Source of the DNA: AC-32 sp963755635
GTDB taxonomy: Bacteria > Actinomycetota > Thermoleophilia > Gaiellales > Gaiellaceae
DNA: 64,000 nucleotides
Direction: 5' to 3'
Assembly (NCBI GenBank): GCA_963755635.1
Contig: CAVWKS010000019.1
Location: 1-64,000, forward strand
Part shown: positions 1-8,783 of the stretch, piece by piece
Layout of the letters: the number at the start of each line of letters is the position of its first letter
Position numbering within the stretch: position 1 is the stretch's first letter
Position numbers and translations under genes: made by a program
The notes under the pieces: model-generated
What the model saw: the letters and a program-made list of their open reading frames with translations, nothing else
Databases searched by the model: none
Told to the model about the DNA's origin: nothing

Positions 1-399
1 CTCGCCCGGACTCGAGCTCCGGCGGCGGCCAGGGCTTGAAGCCCATCTTCAGCAAGTCACCCTGAGCCCGCGCCGCGAGATCGCCGGCCAGGTGCCAGAC
101 GATCCCTTGCGCCATGTTGCTGCGAAGACCACGCTCGTCGATGTCGGCGAGGCCTGACTCGCCGTCCGGGACACCGTCAGCGTGCGCGCGTCTCAGTGCC
201 AGCCGTGCCGGCTGCTCGAGCCCCTCGACCCAGATGTCCGGAGCGACTCGTCGCGTCCAGCTTCGCGCCTCGCGCTCGTCACCCGCGCCGAGCGGCAGCG
301 AGACGAAGCGAGACAGGCAAGACACACCGAACAGTCATCGAGGTCGAGGTCAAGCCGAGCCACGAGCGCCCTTGCCGCCTTGAACGTGATTCGAGCCAT
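1..399 (-). CDS. hypothetical protein, 3' end beyond the window
   Basis: I do not recognise this protein. It starts at the ATG at 399 (MARITFKAARALVARLDLD), changes frame once near 310, and then stays open to the left edge with segments such as RSNMAQGIVWHLAGDLAAR. The in-order sequence after the frame change supports a real gene with one base lost or gained. It is the last gene downstream of the methyltransferase-McrBC-Vsr block on the same strand, but a strong terminator at 484-513 separates it from vsr, so it may be transcribed separately. It could be an accessory gene of the defence island; no motif proves this. Confidence 0.4.
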
Positions 400-483
400 G
401 CCCCCAGAGAAGCGGAAAATCTGTCACGCGTGTGAAACGACTCTGTGCCGAATGTCTGCCAATCGGTTAGTCGCAGCCGGACC

Positions 484-513
484 AAACAAAACGGGGCCGC
501 CGCTGGCCCCGTC
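484..513 (-). terminator. rho-independent terminator downstream of vsr
   Basis: Read on the minus strand, an 8-bp perfect GC stem (ACGGGGCC with GGCCCCGT, 6-nt loop) is followed at once by TTTTGTTT. This is a textbook intrinsic terminator after vsr, whose reading frame ends at 731. The rest of the 400-730 interval shows no convincing coding region on either strand. Confidence 0.75.
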
Positions 514-730
514 TTGAGTCTCCCGTGAAGGAGAAGCCGCAGTGAGTCTCGTGTCGGGCCCCGCCGCACAGGGCCCTTCCGAATCCGCTTCCAAGGCGCC
601 CCCGCCGCATCGGGGCGCGCTCTCGGTTGCAGATGGAGTATCGCCCGGGGTGGGTCACTTGATCCATCACCCTTCTACGGTTGACTGCCGTAGTTCACTC
701 GCGCGGGTAGCCGATCCTTGCTTTCGAACC

Positions 731-1122
731 TTAGGCTTTCGAGGGCCCGCTAGTACGGCTCCGAACGGCGGCTGCTATCACTTTTCCAGCAACCTCCGGG
801 TCCTCATGAGCCCAAACCCTGATGACCACGCCATCCCGCCTGAGCCAGACGCGCATTGGTGTCGGCATCTCGGTACTTGTTCGCCTCGATCTTCTCGCGC
901 CACCGAGCATCGTTCGTCTTGGCCAAGTCCCATGCTCAGGACAACCGTGCCAGAACAGCCGTCCACGAAGACCGCGACTCAAGCTGCCGAAAAGACGATG
1001 TCGGCGCGCCGACGAAGAGCCGAGACCGGAGCGCGATCGACTCGATACCGAAGACCATTCGCATGCAAAACTCGACGCAAGGCGAGTTCAGGTGGTGTGT
1101 CTCGCTGGCCTGTTCGCTTCAT
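731..1122 (-). CDS. vsr: very short patch repair (Vsr) DNA mismatch endonuclease, frame-broken
   Basis: Vsr nicks next to T in T:G mismatches that arise when 5-methylcytosine deaminates, so it accompanies C5-methyltransferases. Reading three frames in order gives the family landmarks: RTGQRDTPPELALR near the N-terminus, LHANGLRYRVDRAP, RADIVFSAA, VAVFVDGC, FWHGCPEHGTWP (zinc and active-site region) and VWAHEDPEV near the end. About 130 residues matches the family. The first ATG is at 1122, but family-like sequence (SSPDVRRRMKR) precedes it, so the true start may lie slightly upstream, overlapping mcrC. At least two one-base frame changes are needed. Confidence 0.8.
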
Positions 1123-2395
1123 CCGGCGCCGTACGTCCGGCGACGAGGCAGGTGGAGTCGTGGTTCAACGATTCCTTACGCGGCTTTTTGCTCCCGCTCT
1201 GAGGCCGTGGCCATGTAAGGACCTTTGCGCCAAGTTCGCGGCACCGTGCGAGCAGCGTCTCTGTTGGAGCCTCCAAGTTCACGGCTTCCACGTGAAGTTG
1301 AGGGCCTCCATGAACAATACGATGAGTCCTCGGACGCGAAAGTTGCTCCGCGTATACCGATAGTCCCTCGCGCAGATCGGTGGCCGTGCAGTAGGCCAAG
1401 AGTTGGTATAGGTCGTCGATTGCACCCCTGCTGGTCACCTTGTACTTCGCGTCACCGACGAAAACGCACTCGCCACGGCGCCACAACGACAGGTCTGGCT
1501 CAGGAGCTAGAAGCTCCGCTTCGTCTAGGAGACGCTTCTACCATGGCACCAGTCTTCTGCGGGCTCGCCAAGAGCCTGAAGCGCGTCGCCCATCGCCGCG
1601 AAGACGAAGTCCTCGAAGACGATGTTCATATCAAAGGTGAGGGCGATCGTTGAAACATCTCCCGCCGTGAGCTCAGGTGAAGTGTTTAGGACGATAAGTC
1701 GCGCGAGCTCAAGCGGCTGGCGGTAGCGTTCATTCAAGCGGTTATACGAGATCGTCGGCAGCGAGCGCCGGTCGAAGCGGACGTCCGACACGCCATCGAA
1801 GACCCCCAGCATCTCCGCCAAGCGCCTTCGGGTCGTGATCGACCGTAAAATGGAGCGCCGAAAGACGCCTGAGAGAGGCCTTGATCAGCCGATTCGGTTC
1901 CGTGTCCGCGGTGAAGTCGTCATAGCTCACTTCGACGGGAAGCGGTAGTCCATAGCGGCGGCGCGCCTGATCTCCGAACCGGACACGCCCCCGCACAGCT
2001 GGTTCAGCCTCGTCTCGCCTCACGTAGTCGAGTAGCAGTCCCCGCCGCAGGCATCTCTGGAGGATGTTGAGATAGACGGTCGCGAAGACCGCGACCAGGT
2101 CAGGTTCCACAGCGAGATGTGCTCCGGCAGCCGGCAGATCGAAGCCGCGGGAATAACCGACGAGGAAGAGCACTCGCTCAATCGCGAGCTTCGGCTCGAC
2201 GATGATTCGCAGCTGCGCGGACGTCGCGGCCCCAACAACGCTGCCAGGCGTAACGACATAGCGCCCCGGACCCGCCGGAGACACGTCGATCGGGATGGGC
2301 GCACGCTGCAGGGCTTCGAGCTCCTCGGAGTCTAGCTCAACCTCCTCCGGGTTCCACTCCTTCAGGTTCAACGATCTGACCGGCAGACTCATCAC
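1088..2395 (-). CDS. mcrC: McrC-like nuclease subunit, frame-broken
   Basis: This is the nuclease partner of the McrB NTPase; it cuts DNA after McrB translocation. The N-terminal 217 codons are open from the GTG/ATG at 2395/2392 (SLPVRSLNLKEWNP, IIVEPKLAIERVLFLVGYS, CLRRGLLLDYVRRDE). Further frames carry PLELARLIVLNTSPEL, then the PD-(D/E)xK core FVGDAKYKV followed by DLYQLLAYCTATDL. Frame changes fall near 1830 and 1500. The displayed stop at 1088 overlaps vsr; the original stop may be 1165-1178. The start overlaps the mcrB 3' end by about 60 bases, indicating translational coupling. Confidence 0.85.
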
Positions 2396-3812
2396 CTCCT
2401 GCCTCCTCGCCTTCCGGTAGCTCGGCCTTTTCCAAGCGAGTCAGCTCGAAGGTCAGCACACGATCCGGTTCGTCGAAATACTGCTCCTCGACATAAGGAA
2501 GGATCGAGTGCCTCCAGATGCGCTCAAGCCACTTCGGTCAGGACCCTCGCGCATGAAGTGGCTCGGCCCGATCGCCATGTGGCGGTCCGGAACAGAGAGT
2601 TCGCGGGATCGACGAGATCGGCGACGTACTGCATCGTAGGAACGTTCCTCTGCAACCAGCGGCGGAGAAGCCCGAGACTGGCACCGTGCGGAAAGAACTC
2701 GACGAAATGGAAGCGCCGGCGAAGCGCCGCGTCGAGGATCGCGATCGAGCGGTCGGCAGTATTCATCGTGCCGATGATCAGAGGTTCTCGGGCAGCTCGA
2801 AGGCGCCCGACCCGTACTGAAGATCGATCTGATCGCTCGCGGTACTCCAACAGGTAGTACAGCTCGCCGAAGACTTTCGCGATGTTGCCGCGGTTGATCT
2901 CGTCGATCACGAGGACACATGGCTCGGCGCGACTCCTCGGCGACCTTCGCGAGCGTTCAGCGGCCCGGCGCGCAGCTCATACGACAGCCCGTCTACCTCT
3001 CGTCGCGGGCGGTAGCCCTCGACGAAGTCCTCGTAGCTGTAGCACGGATGGAACTGGACGCGTCTTGCGGTGCTGGTCGTCAGGCGCGATGAAGCGAGCC
3101 AGCCGTCGGGCGACATAAGTCTTCCCGGTTCCCGGTGGCCCGTAGAAGATGAGCTGCTTCTTGTCCTCGAGCAGCTCGAATACACGGTCCGAAGCCACTC
3201 TGTCGGGCAGGAGGAGTTCGTCGGCCACCTCCTCTAGGTCGTCGTCCAAGGGATCGGTTACTGTCGTCCCCCTTGGCTGCTTTAGGAGCCACCAAAGGAA
3301 GACCATGGCACCCCACGTGTCGTCGCCGAAATGCGGTTCGAGCAGACTAAGCAAATCCGCGTCTGATTGTCGACGGCGAATCGACCGGCCGTCTTGCCGG
3401 GCTTTTCCTAGAGAGGTTCCACAGGAAGTTCTGGATGACGCATCGCCGCGCGTTTGCCGTTTTCGCCCTTGTATATGAATAGCTAAATGATCTCCTGGAT
3501 ATACTACCGCCATACATTTCGTCGCGATGGAGGCTTTGCCGAGGCCCTTGACGTGCCACTGGCCGATAAGCACATCTGTTCGAGCCGCTCGGCTCTCAGG
3601 CTCGGAGCCGTAGAGCAAGTGTCGGAGGGCAGACGCGAGAGCGGGAATAGTTTGTGGACCATTCTTGAGATAACTGTTGATCTGCCCCTGGTTACGGGCC
3701 CCCCCATAGGCATTGGCCGCCAACCTGCGAAAAAGTCGCCAGCCCGAAGGTGGCCCGGGTCATCAATTGCGGAGTCGAGGCTCTCCGCGCTCAAGATCGC
3801 GGCGGAGTCCAA
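2337..3812 (-). CDS. mcrB: McrB-like AAA+ NTPase subunit, frame-broken
   Basis: This is the motor subunit of a modification- or sequence-specific restriction enzyme. An N-terminal recognition-type region (ANAYGGARNQGQINSYLKNG) is followed by Walker A GPPGTGKTYVARRLARFI, VQFHPCYSYEDFVEGYRP, Walker B VIDEINRGNIAKVFGEL and sensor LIIGTMNTADRSIAILDAAL with RRFHFVEF. These are the classical McrB AAA+ signatures. At least four frame changes interrupt them. The start is uncertain: a TTG at 3812 is taken because coding sense begins about there. The last codons run into the mcrC start. Confidence 0.85.
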
Positions 3813-3965
3813 ATTCTCGCCGAAGCCTTCTGGTCTGCGTCGTGTTGTCGGGGGTAGCCCTCGTCCACGCTAGATCCTCATTAGGGCCTTTAACCGGTCG
3901 GCGGCCGGCGGGCGGAGAATTGGCGAGCGCAGCCGCTGGGAACTGTGTTGAAGCCGTGTCCGTAT

Positions 3966-4341
3966 TCACCCCCGGGGATCTGGACAATCCGAGGCATGTC
4001 CCCATCCGCTTGCTCCGCGCGCGACGAACGCGACAGCGCTGATCTTGCCAGCGGAGAGCAAGCTCTTCACGGCGGCAACGGTCTTGTCGAGATCTTCGCG
4101 TTCCTTGAGGATGGCTACACCGAGCTTCAAGTGTCATCCGCTCCGGATTGCTCAAACCGAACCCGCGCGTTCCCCGGCTTGCTGACGAATACTGGATAGA
4201 CGTCCTCAAGGTGACAAGCCTGTTAGACGGGCGAGGAAGCTCGCAACTGGACGGAACTTCGTGGTACTTGGCGCGCTCGGATCCGGCACCGCCTCAAGGA
4301 GTCGATCGAGTTCTCGCCGGGCGTCGTCGAGGTCCGCCATC
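3966..4341 (-). CDS. unknown protein between methyltransferase and mcrB, frame-broken
   Basis: Not recognised. From the ATG at 4341 the sequence reads MADLDDARRELDRLLEAVPD, then in other frames EDVYPVFVSKPGNARVRFEQ and VAILKEREDLDKTVAAVKS, ending AGKISAVAFVARGASGWGHA and a TGA at 3966. That gives about 120 residues with two frame changes. It sits 13 bases after the methyltransferase stop, so it belongs to the same transcript. A specificity or regulatory role in the restriction system is possible but unsupported by motifs. Confidence 0.45.
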
Positions 4342-4354
4342 CGCGGTCTAGAGC

Positions 4355-5531
4355 TTACGCGGCCAGTGCCGCCGCATCCATCCGCGCGCCATGCGCACGC
4401 ACGGCATCCAGGAAACCGTCACTGAATCGCAGCGAACCTCGATCGGTCCTGCGCAGGAACCCTTCCGTAGCGCGAGCCGACAAAGGTTGCGTTGGGTGCG
4501 TCAAAAAGTCGGCGAGATGCTGGGATACATTCCGAACGGGCCAAGCTGAGACACGAACCTCCTTCACCTCTCCGGCGGCGCCCCAAGCGGCGTGTGGCCA
4601 TGAACGGCCGGACGTGAGTCGGCATCCTCTTGGTCGTAGTCGGCGCAGGTAACGAGGCGCTCGCCAACCCAGCGCGCGACGGGCACGCTGACTGCGTTGC
4701 CCACGAGCTTCCACCGGGCGCCCTTGCGCCGCGACGTGGCGGCCGCTGGCTCAGTCCAGTCCGCGTCGAAGCCTTGCAGTCTCTCGGCGTCGCGGATCTC
4801 GGGCACGACGATCTCGCCATCGGGCATCCAGATCGCGGGGGGCGAGGGAATGCCGATGGTCGAGCCACCCTTCAGCGTCGGCACCGCGTCGACAGCCCAA
4901 CCGAGGCCCCGCACGCCCTCTGTCCAGTAGAAGCCGCAGGCGAGGCCTTCCAGGTCGTCCGCCGGCGCGGGTTCCCCTGCGTCCGTGGTAAGCAGGGGCC
5001 CAGCGCGGATCCTCCTCACGCGACGCGAGCAGGATGACCCGCTTGCGGCGTTGGGGGAGGCCGAACGCCCTCGTGTCGACCACACGGTAGGCCCAACGGG
5101 AAGTCGAGGGCCTCGAGCCGCTGCGTGAGATACCGCATCGCCTCTCCGCGGTCGAGCTGGAGCATGAACGGAACGTTCTCGAGAAGGAGCCATCGTGGTG
5201 GAGTCTCGGCTGCCTCAAGCAGGCCAAACACGCTCTCAACGAGTCCTGAGTTCAGGCCTCCGATGCCCGCTGTTCTACCGGCCTGGCTCAGGTCCTGGCA
5301 CGGAAAGCCCGCCGCGAGGAGGTCGCAGCGCGGGAGCTCGCCGAGCTTGGTGACGTCGCATTCGAGCTCCACGCCCGGGAAACGTGCCTCAAGCACGGCT
5401 CGCGCGGCGTCGTCGATCTCGCAAAGAAGGACGCTGTTGTGCCCCGCCTGGTGCAGGCCCTCTTCAATCCCACCGATGCCAGCGAATAGGCCGACGACGG
5501 CGAGGCGCTTCTCCTTCGCCGCCGCGCTCAT
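4355..5531 (-). CDS. dcm: DNA (cytosine-5-)-methyltransferase, frame-broken
   Basis: The enzyme transfers methyl from SAM to C5 of cytosine. Motif I VVGLFAGIGGIEEGLHQAG follows the start MSAAAKEKRLA (ATG 5531), motif IV holds the catalytic Cys in AAGFPCQDLSQAG, and motif VI is LLENVPF. After a frame change near 5090, the target-recognition side ends with ERLQGFDADW and motif X (WKLVGNAVSVPVARWVGERL). A further frame change near 4590 leads to a C-terminal extension ending at 4355. It heads a minus-strand block with mcrB, mcrC and vsr and most likely protects the host from that endonuclease. Confidence 0.9.
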
Positions 5532-5662
5532 GCTGACCCAGTATCTAGATGGGACGGGACGACGTGCCTCCTCCACCAGAGAGAAACCAGATCGCCGTTC
5601 GGTCGCCCGCTCCCTCCCCTCCAGAAGAGCCGCAGCGCGAGCGCCGCAATTACGATCGGCCA

Positions 5663-6807
5663 ATGTTTCCTCGACCGAAGCGAGTCGAGAGGCTTCCGGA
5701 GCAGTACTTCGGGGCGCTGCTCGCGCGCGTTTCGGCCGCTGCGGCTGACGGCGGGGAGCCGCTCATCGATCTCGGGCGCGGAACCCGGAGACCGGGCCGC
5801 CTGCGCACGTTGTCGAGACGCTGGCTCGCGCGGCCGAGCGGCCCGACGTTCACGGGTACTCGCCGTTTCGCGGGCTGCCCGAGCTGCGCGAGGCGCTCGC
5901 CGACCGCTACCGCACGCACTACGGCGTCGAGCTCGACCCGGACACCGAGGTCGCCGTCGTCCCGGGCACCAAGACGGCGATTGTCGAGCTCTCGCTCGTG
6001 CTCGCCGAGGAGGGGCAAACCGTCGTGCTGCCGGATCCGTATTACCCGGACTACCCGTCCGGACCGGCGCTCGCGGGTGCTCGCTCAGGGCTCCTGCCGC
6101 TCCTCCCCTCTTGCGGCTGGAAACCCGATTTCTCGCGGGCGCCGGCCGAGGACGTCGCGGCCGTCTACCTGAACTTTCCGTCCAACCCGTGCGCGGTGGC
6201 GGTGCCCGACGGGACCTTCGAGGAGGCGGTCGAGTACGCCCGCCGCACCGGCGCGGCCGTCGTGCACGACTTCGCCTACGGCGACCTCGTCTTCGACGGG
6301 CGCGAGCCGCGCAGCTTCCTCGCGACGCCGGGCGCGAAGGAGGTCGGCGTCGAGATGTTCTCGATGTCCAAGTCGTACGGGATGGCCGGCTGGCGGGTCG
6401 GGTTCGTGGTCGGCAACGCGGAGATCGTCGAGCGGATCAACCTGCTCAACGACCACTGCCGCGTCGGGATCTTCCGGCCGATCCAGGAGGCCTGCATCGC
6501 GGCGCTGACCGGGCCGCAGGACTCGGTCGCCGAGCGGCGCGACACCTACCAGCGGCGGCGCGACCGCGTCTTCGAGGTGCTCGGGCCGACGACCTGCGAG
6601 GGGACGTTCTACGTCTGGCTCGAGCTGCCCGAGGGCGTGACCTTCGAGAGCCTGCTCGCCGAGCAGCGGGTCGTGCTCGCGCCGGGCGAGGGCTTCGGGC
6701 CGAGCGGCGCCGGCTGGGCGCGGCTCAGCCTCGCGGTCCCCGACGAGACGCTCGAACGCGGGCTCGAACGGCTTGCCAGCGTGTTCGAGTATCCCTCGAA
6801 CGAGTGA
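5663..6807 (+). CDS. class I/II PLP-dependent aminotransferase (LL-DAP/aspartate aminotransferase-like)
   Basis: A fold-type I aminotransferase of about 380 residues. It starts at ATG 5663 (MFPRPKRVERLPEQYFGALL); after one frame change near 5790 it continues HGYSPFRGLPELREALADRY. Landmarks are PGTKTAIVELS, DPYYPDYPSG, YLNFPSNPCAV, HDFAYGDLVFDG and the PLP lysine in MFSMSKSYGMAGWRVGF. LL-diaminopimelate aminotransferases share this layout, but alanine or succinyl-DAP aminotransferase cannot be excluded. The gene is divergent from the methyltransferase, with 131 bases between starts. Confidence 0.85.
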
Positions 6808-6972
6808 ACTGGGCGCAGTCGGGCGCCGCTGTTGCCGATTCTTGGGGCGAGGGTCGGAGTGAAACTCTCACCGGAATTCTCTCCCGTGTGAGACTGCGAC
6901 TCGGTTTGGTGGCCGCAGCCTGGCCGGTCCGCCTCCGACTCTCGCTTTCTCTTGAACGTCCCTCGCAGTGCG

Positions 6973-7356
6973 CTAGCCGCGGACTAGCTGCTGGACGCGC
7001 TGGTGCGAGAGCCCGAGCAGCTCACCTGCGTCGCGAAGGCTGAGGCGATGCGACTCCACGAGCTCGCGAGCGGCTTCGGCCGTCGCGGCCTGGGCGCTCT
7101 GCCGCTCTTTCTCCGCTCGGGCCCGGGCCGCCTCGGTCCGGCGGAGGGCCTGGCGCACCTGCGCCGGGAGCCGGACCTGCTCGACGAACTCCGCGCGCTC
7201 GGCATCGTCGATCCAGAGGCCCAGCGCCTCACGCAGACGGCTGCGAGCTTGCTCGAGCGTGCGGCCGTGCGTGTGACAGCCCGGGACCGCGGGCACCCTC
7301 GCCAGCCAGGCGCCGCTCTCGTCGCGCTCGAAGTGCACGTCATAGGAAGCGCTCAT
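6973..7356 (-). CDS. hicB: HicB-family antitoxin with C-terminal DNA-binding helix-turn-helix
   Basis: The antitoxin neutralises HicA and represses the operon. Residues 1-50 form the partly degraded RNase H-like HicB fold (YDVHFERDESGAWLARVP, VPGCHTHGRTLEQARSRLRE). An Ala/Arg/Glu-rich linker of about 40 residues follows, then LSLRDAGELLGLSHQRVQQL, a clear helix-turn-helix. The ATG at 7356 overlaps the hicA stop by 4 bases, the usual toxin-first order. A 24-bp palindrome upstream of hicA is the likely binding site. Confidence 0.8.
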   Translation of the reverse strand: MSASYDVHFERDESGAWLARVPAVPGCHTHGRTLEQARSRLREALGLWIDDAERAEFVEQVRLPAQVRQALRRTEAARARAEKERQSAQAATAEAARELVESHRLSLRDAGELLGLSHQRVQQLVRG

Positions 7357-7535
7357 CTAAGCCAGCCCTTCCCGAGGCACGGCTCGAGGTCGCGCTCGAT
7401 CGCGCGCAGCGTTCCCGGCGGAAGGTCCTCGCCGGCGTGCACTGGAACAGTCGTCTGGCAGCGTCCGCAGCGAACGCGGACGTGCGAACCGCGACGTCTT
7501 ACCTCGACGCAGCCGGAGGCGCGCAGCCGCCGCAT
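7353..7535 (-). CDS. hicA: HicA-family mRNA interferase toxin
   Basis: This is a small double-stranded-RNA-binding-fold RNase that cuts mRNA. RRGSHVRVRCGRCQ carries the catalytic histidine of HicA (the GSH motif), and the protein ends GTLRAIERDLEPCLGKGWLR. The first ATG is 7535, but the conserved HicA start (TGKQL) lies just upstream in frame, preceded by ATT and not by ATG/GTG/TTG, and a TAG stop is three codons above that. Either an ATT start is used or a base is wrong. About 60-66 residues is normal for HicA. Confidence 0.8.
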   Translation of the reverse strand: MRRLRASGCVEVRRRGSHVRVRCGRCQTTVPVHAGEDLPPGTLRAIERDLEPCLGKGWLR

Positions 7536-7556
7536 GAGCTGTTTGCCGGTAATGGA

Positions 7557-7580
7557 AACTGTCTAGCACGCTAGACAGTT
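7557..7580. promoter_or_regulatory. perfect palindrome at the hicAB promoter, likely HicB operator
   Basis: Arms AACTGTCTAGC and GCTAGACAGTT are perfectly complementary, with a 2-base AC centre (24 bases in all). The site ends about 20 bases upstream of the hicA ATG and is AT-richer than its surroundings. Autoregulation through the HTH of HicB is known for the family; the binding here is inferred. Confidence 0.65.
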
Positions 7581-7629
7581 TATCGGTTCGTGCGTGACGA
7601 CTCGTAAGCCGAATCGTCACAGTCTTGGA

Positions 7630-7941
7630 TCAGACGCGGGCACCCTCCAGCTCGACGACCGGGGCCTCGTAGAGATCGACCGACTCGATCGTGATGCCGA
7701 CCTGGGCCGTCATCTTCTGGCGGCGCTCGACGAGCGTCTCCTCGGCGGCGTCCGCGGCGTCCTTGCTCGCCCAGAGGATGATCGCCTGCGCGCGGCTGTC
7801 GTCCGCGTCGTAGAGCGAGATGTAGCCCTCGTAGCCGTCGTAGTTGCGCAGCATCGGGATGACGGTGCCGTTGATCATCTCGAGCGCGGCGTCCCGCTTG
7901 CCCGAGTCTGCGCCCGAGAACGTGATGACGCGTGCGTACAT
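7630..7941 (-). CDS. small dimeric alpha-beta barrel (ABM-like) protein
   Basis: An intact 103-residue protein beginning MYARVITFSGADSGKRDAAL. It has the ferredoxin-like pattern of antibiotic-biosynthesis-monooxygenase-type proteins: strand, helix (ALEMINGTVIPMLRNYDGYE), strand YISLYDADDSRAQAIILWAS, then a helix and a final strand (ITIESVDLYEAPVVELEG). No catalytic residues can be assigned. It is divergently oriented to the DUF892 gene, with 103 bases between the starts. Confidence 0.6.
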   Translation of the reverse strand: MYARVITFSGADSGKRDAALEMINGTVIPMLRNYDGYEGYISLYDADDSRAQAIILWASKDAADAAEETLVERRQKMTAQVGITIESVDLYEAPVVELEGARV

Positions 7942-8044
7942 GGAGCTCCTTCCGTGGGGTCAGACGATCCTACGCCTCTCGTTTCGAGCCGGTAAGAATG
8001 GGTAGCCCCGTATGACTTGAAAACCACAAGAGGAGGGGCCGCAC

Positions 8045-8545
8045 ATGCCACAACTGACCGACCCGAAGACGTTCTTCGCGCACAAGCTGGGCGCGACGCT
8101 GACGATGGAGGAGACCATCGTCACGATGCTCAAGGAGCTCGAGGAGAAGGCGAATTCCAGCGAGCTCAAGGAGCAGCTGTCGCACCATCGCGACGAGACC
8201 GAAGGGCAGATCTCGAACCTGACGCAGGCGTTCTCGGCCCTCGGCACGGAACCGCAGCGCAACCCGTGCCCGGTGATCGAGGGGCTCGAGCAGGAGGGCA
8301 AGGACACGCTGCAGCAGTCCTCGCCCGGGCTTTACGACACGGTCATCCTCGCGGGCTGCGCGGAGGTCGAGCACCACGAGATCGCCGTCTACGACGGGCT
8401 GATCACCCTGGCCGACGAGCTCGACATGGACGACGTGGTCGCGCTGCTCAAGGAGAACCTCGAGCAGGAGGAGCACACGCTCAAGGAGGTCGAGAAGGCC
8501 TTCGAGAAGCAGGCGAAGGAGCAGGCCGAGCGGGTCACGGCCTAG
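8045..8545 (+). CDS. DUF892 ferritin-like (YciE/YciF-type) stress protein
   Basis: An intact 166-residue, all-helical, Glu-rich protein. It starts MPQLTDPKTFFAHKLGATLT and contains four-helix ferritin-like elements with paired carboxylates and histidines: MEETIVTMLKELEEKAN, LKEQLSHHRDETEGQISNL, ILAGCAEVEHHEIAVYDGL and LKENLEQEEHTLKEVEKAF. DUF892 proteins are induced by osmotic and general stress; iron binding is presumed for the family. A GAGG ribosome-binding site lies 7-10 bases upstream of the ATG. Confidence 0.8.
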   Translation: MPQLTDPKTFFAHKLGATLTMEETIVTMLKELEEKANSSELKEQLSHHRDETEGQISNLTQAFSALGTEPQRNPCPVIEGLEQEGKDTLQQSSPGLYDTVILAGCAEVEHHEIAVYDGLITLADELDMDDVVALLKENLEQEEHTLKEVEKAFEKQAKEQAERVTA

Positions 8546-8577
8546 CGCGCTCTCAGGCGGCGGCGGGGGCTAGCTCT

Positions 8578-8766
8578 CTAGCTCGCGCCGCCGCTGCTGC
8601 GCTTGCGCCAGAAGGTCAGCGCCCCGACGGCGCCGGCGATTCCGGCCGCGACCAGCGGCTTGGTCGGCGGCCCGCTCTTGGTCGGCGCCTTGCGGCGGAC
8701 GACGCGCTTGCCGATCTTCAGGACACTCCAGCCGACGACGGCGTTTCGGCGGTTGAGGATGGACAC
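8578..8766 (-). CDS. small basic protein with one hydrophobic segment
   Basis: A 62-residue protein, MSILNRRNAVVGWSVLKIGK at the start and a single hydrophobic stretch (PLVAAGIAGAVGALTFW) followed by a basic tail (RKRSS). Short single-pass proteins with this layout are common in actinobacteria. It lies 17 bases downstream of the sigma-factor gene on the same strand, so it is probably cotranscribed. Function unknown. Confidence 0.55.
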   Translation of the reverse strand: MSILNRRNAVVGWSVLKIGKRVVRRKAPTKSGPPTKPLVAAGIAGAVGALTFWRKRSSGGAS

Positions 8767-8783
8767 GCGGGTGTTCTAGCAGG

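Noticed and set aside
600..760. rRNA-like or structured RNA between vsr and the terminator
   Set aside because: Some short self-complementary pieces exist, but no known RNA core or extended stem could be drawn.
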